Part shown: positions 63,882 to 64,000 of the stretch, in pieces
Layout of the letters: each line of letters starts with the position of its first letter
Position numbering within the stretch: the stretch's first letter is position 1
From: JBQTHI01 sp052390035
GTDB taxonomy: Bacteria; Actinomycetota; Acidimicrobiia; Spongiisociales; ZC4RG35
Assembly (NCBI GenBank): GCA_052390035.1
Contig: JBQTHI010000109.1
Coordinates: 10,432-74,431 of the forward strand
DNA length: 64,000 nt
Direction: 5' to 3'
Position numbers and translations under genes: made by a program
Notes under the pieces: model-generated
Told to the model about the DNA's origin: nothing
The model's database searches: none
Seen by the model: only the letters and a program-made list of their open reading frames with translations

Positions 63882-64000
63882 ATGGCCGCAGCTGGATATC
63901 GAGTGACCGACGGGGACGTGCGCCCCGACGGGCAGATTCATTACTCTGCTCCGGACGTTCCTTTCATGAACGACGACCCACAGTTCGTTGCTGCCGTCAA
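63882..64000 (+). CDS. Partial ORF running off the window edge
   Basis: ATG 63882 opens a frame (MAAAGYRVTDGDVRPDGQIH, with DVPFMNDDPQFV later) that stays open to the end of the window. Too little is present to assign a family. Confidence 0.4.
   Translation, partial: MAAAGYRVTDGDVRPDGQIHYSAPDVPFMNDDPQFVAAV

Overview
The window is dense, GC-rich bacterial chromosome that reads as Actinomycetota. Pointers are heavy use of GTG starts, an LCP-family cell-wall ligase, an Eis-family acetyltransferase, a GlnR-like box at glnA, HutF-type histidine degradation, and Thr-rich secreted or membrane-proximal linkers. A deep or uncultured class such as Acidimicrobiia would fit, but the class is a guess. 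No rRNA, tRNA or CRISPR array was recognised. Core genes fill about 1-53.5 kb; about 54.8-64 kb is more accessory.

Layout. 1-5.9 kb: purine synthesis on the minus strand (purC-purS-purQ-purL, then pfkA and the cut-off start of purF), with a lone cyclic-nucleotide-binding protein facing purL. 5.9-9.1 kb: plus-strand run of a glutamine amidotransferase, a PaaI-like thioesterase, an LCP ligase and a ROK fructokinase. 9.1-14.2 kb: histidine utilisation, hutH divergent from hutU-def-hutF. 14.2-22 kb: a KefB-type antiporter with USP domains, purB, a YcaQ-type glycosylase and purA-purD-purE. 22-27.4 kb: a cyclase-domain protein, glnA behind a GlnR-like box, Eis, two anchored unknowns and an Nfu N-domain protein. 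27.4-34.8 kb: hyuA-hyuB and glcD-glcE-glcF. 34.9-43.4 kb: a GNAT, argS, two tandem paralogous membrane proteins and a fused 2-oxoacid dehydrogenase E1. 43.4-47.2 kb: an unknown, a glutaryl-CoA-dehydrogenase-like enzyme, and osmC-metX behind a cysteine-rich leader peptide. 47.6-54.8 kb: a metallo-beta-lactamase-fold hydrolase, an ABC-2 exporter with a NEW3 protein, a thioredoxin-fold protein with a helical unknown, and aconitase. 54.8-64 kb: a vapC remnant, form I aerobic CO dehydrogenase (coxMSL) with an XdhC-YHS fusion, a RibD-like reductase, transposase debris and two frameshifted genes.

Main points. (1) Between glcE and glcF a 17-bp tandem repeat forms a relay of four five-codon ORFs, each joined to the next by TGATG, so a stop-restart chain runs unbroken from the glcE stop to the glcF start. 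(2) osmC-metX is preceded by a 27-codon leader peptide with three Cys codons and mutually exclusive RNA pairings that can hide or free the osmC ribosome site. (3) At least ten first genes have a TANNNT box 6-8 nt before the start codon and no Shine-Dalgarno, pointing to widespread leaderless transcription. (4) A deformylase homologue lies between hutU and hutF where an N-formylglutamate deformylase would be expected. (5) The CoxL active site is the form I type, so CO oxidation is plausible, although the usual maturation genes are not in view.

Functions are inferred from recognisable motifs and neighbours by reading alone; no database search was run.
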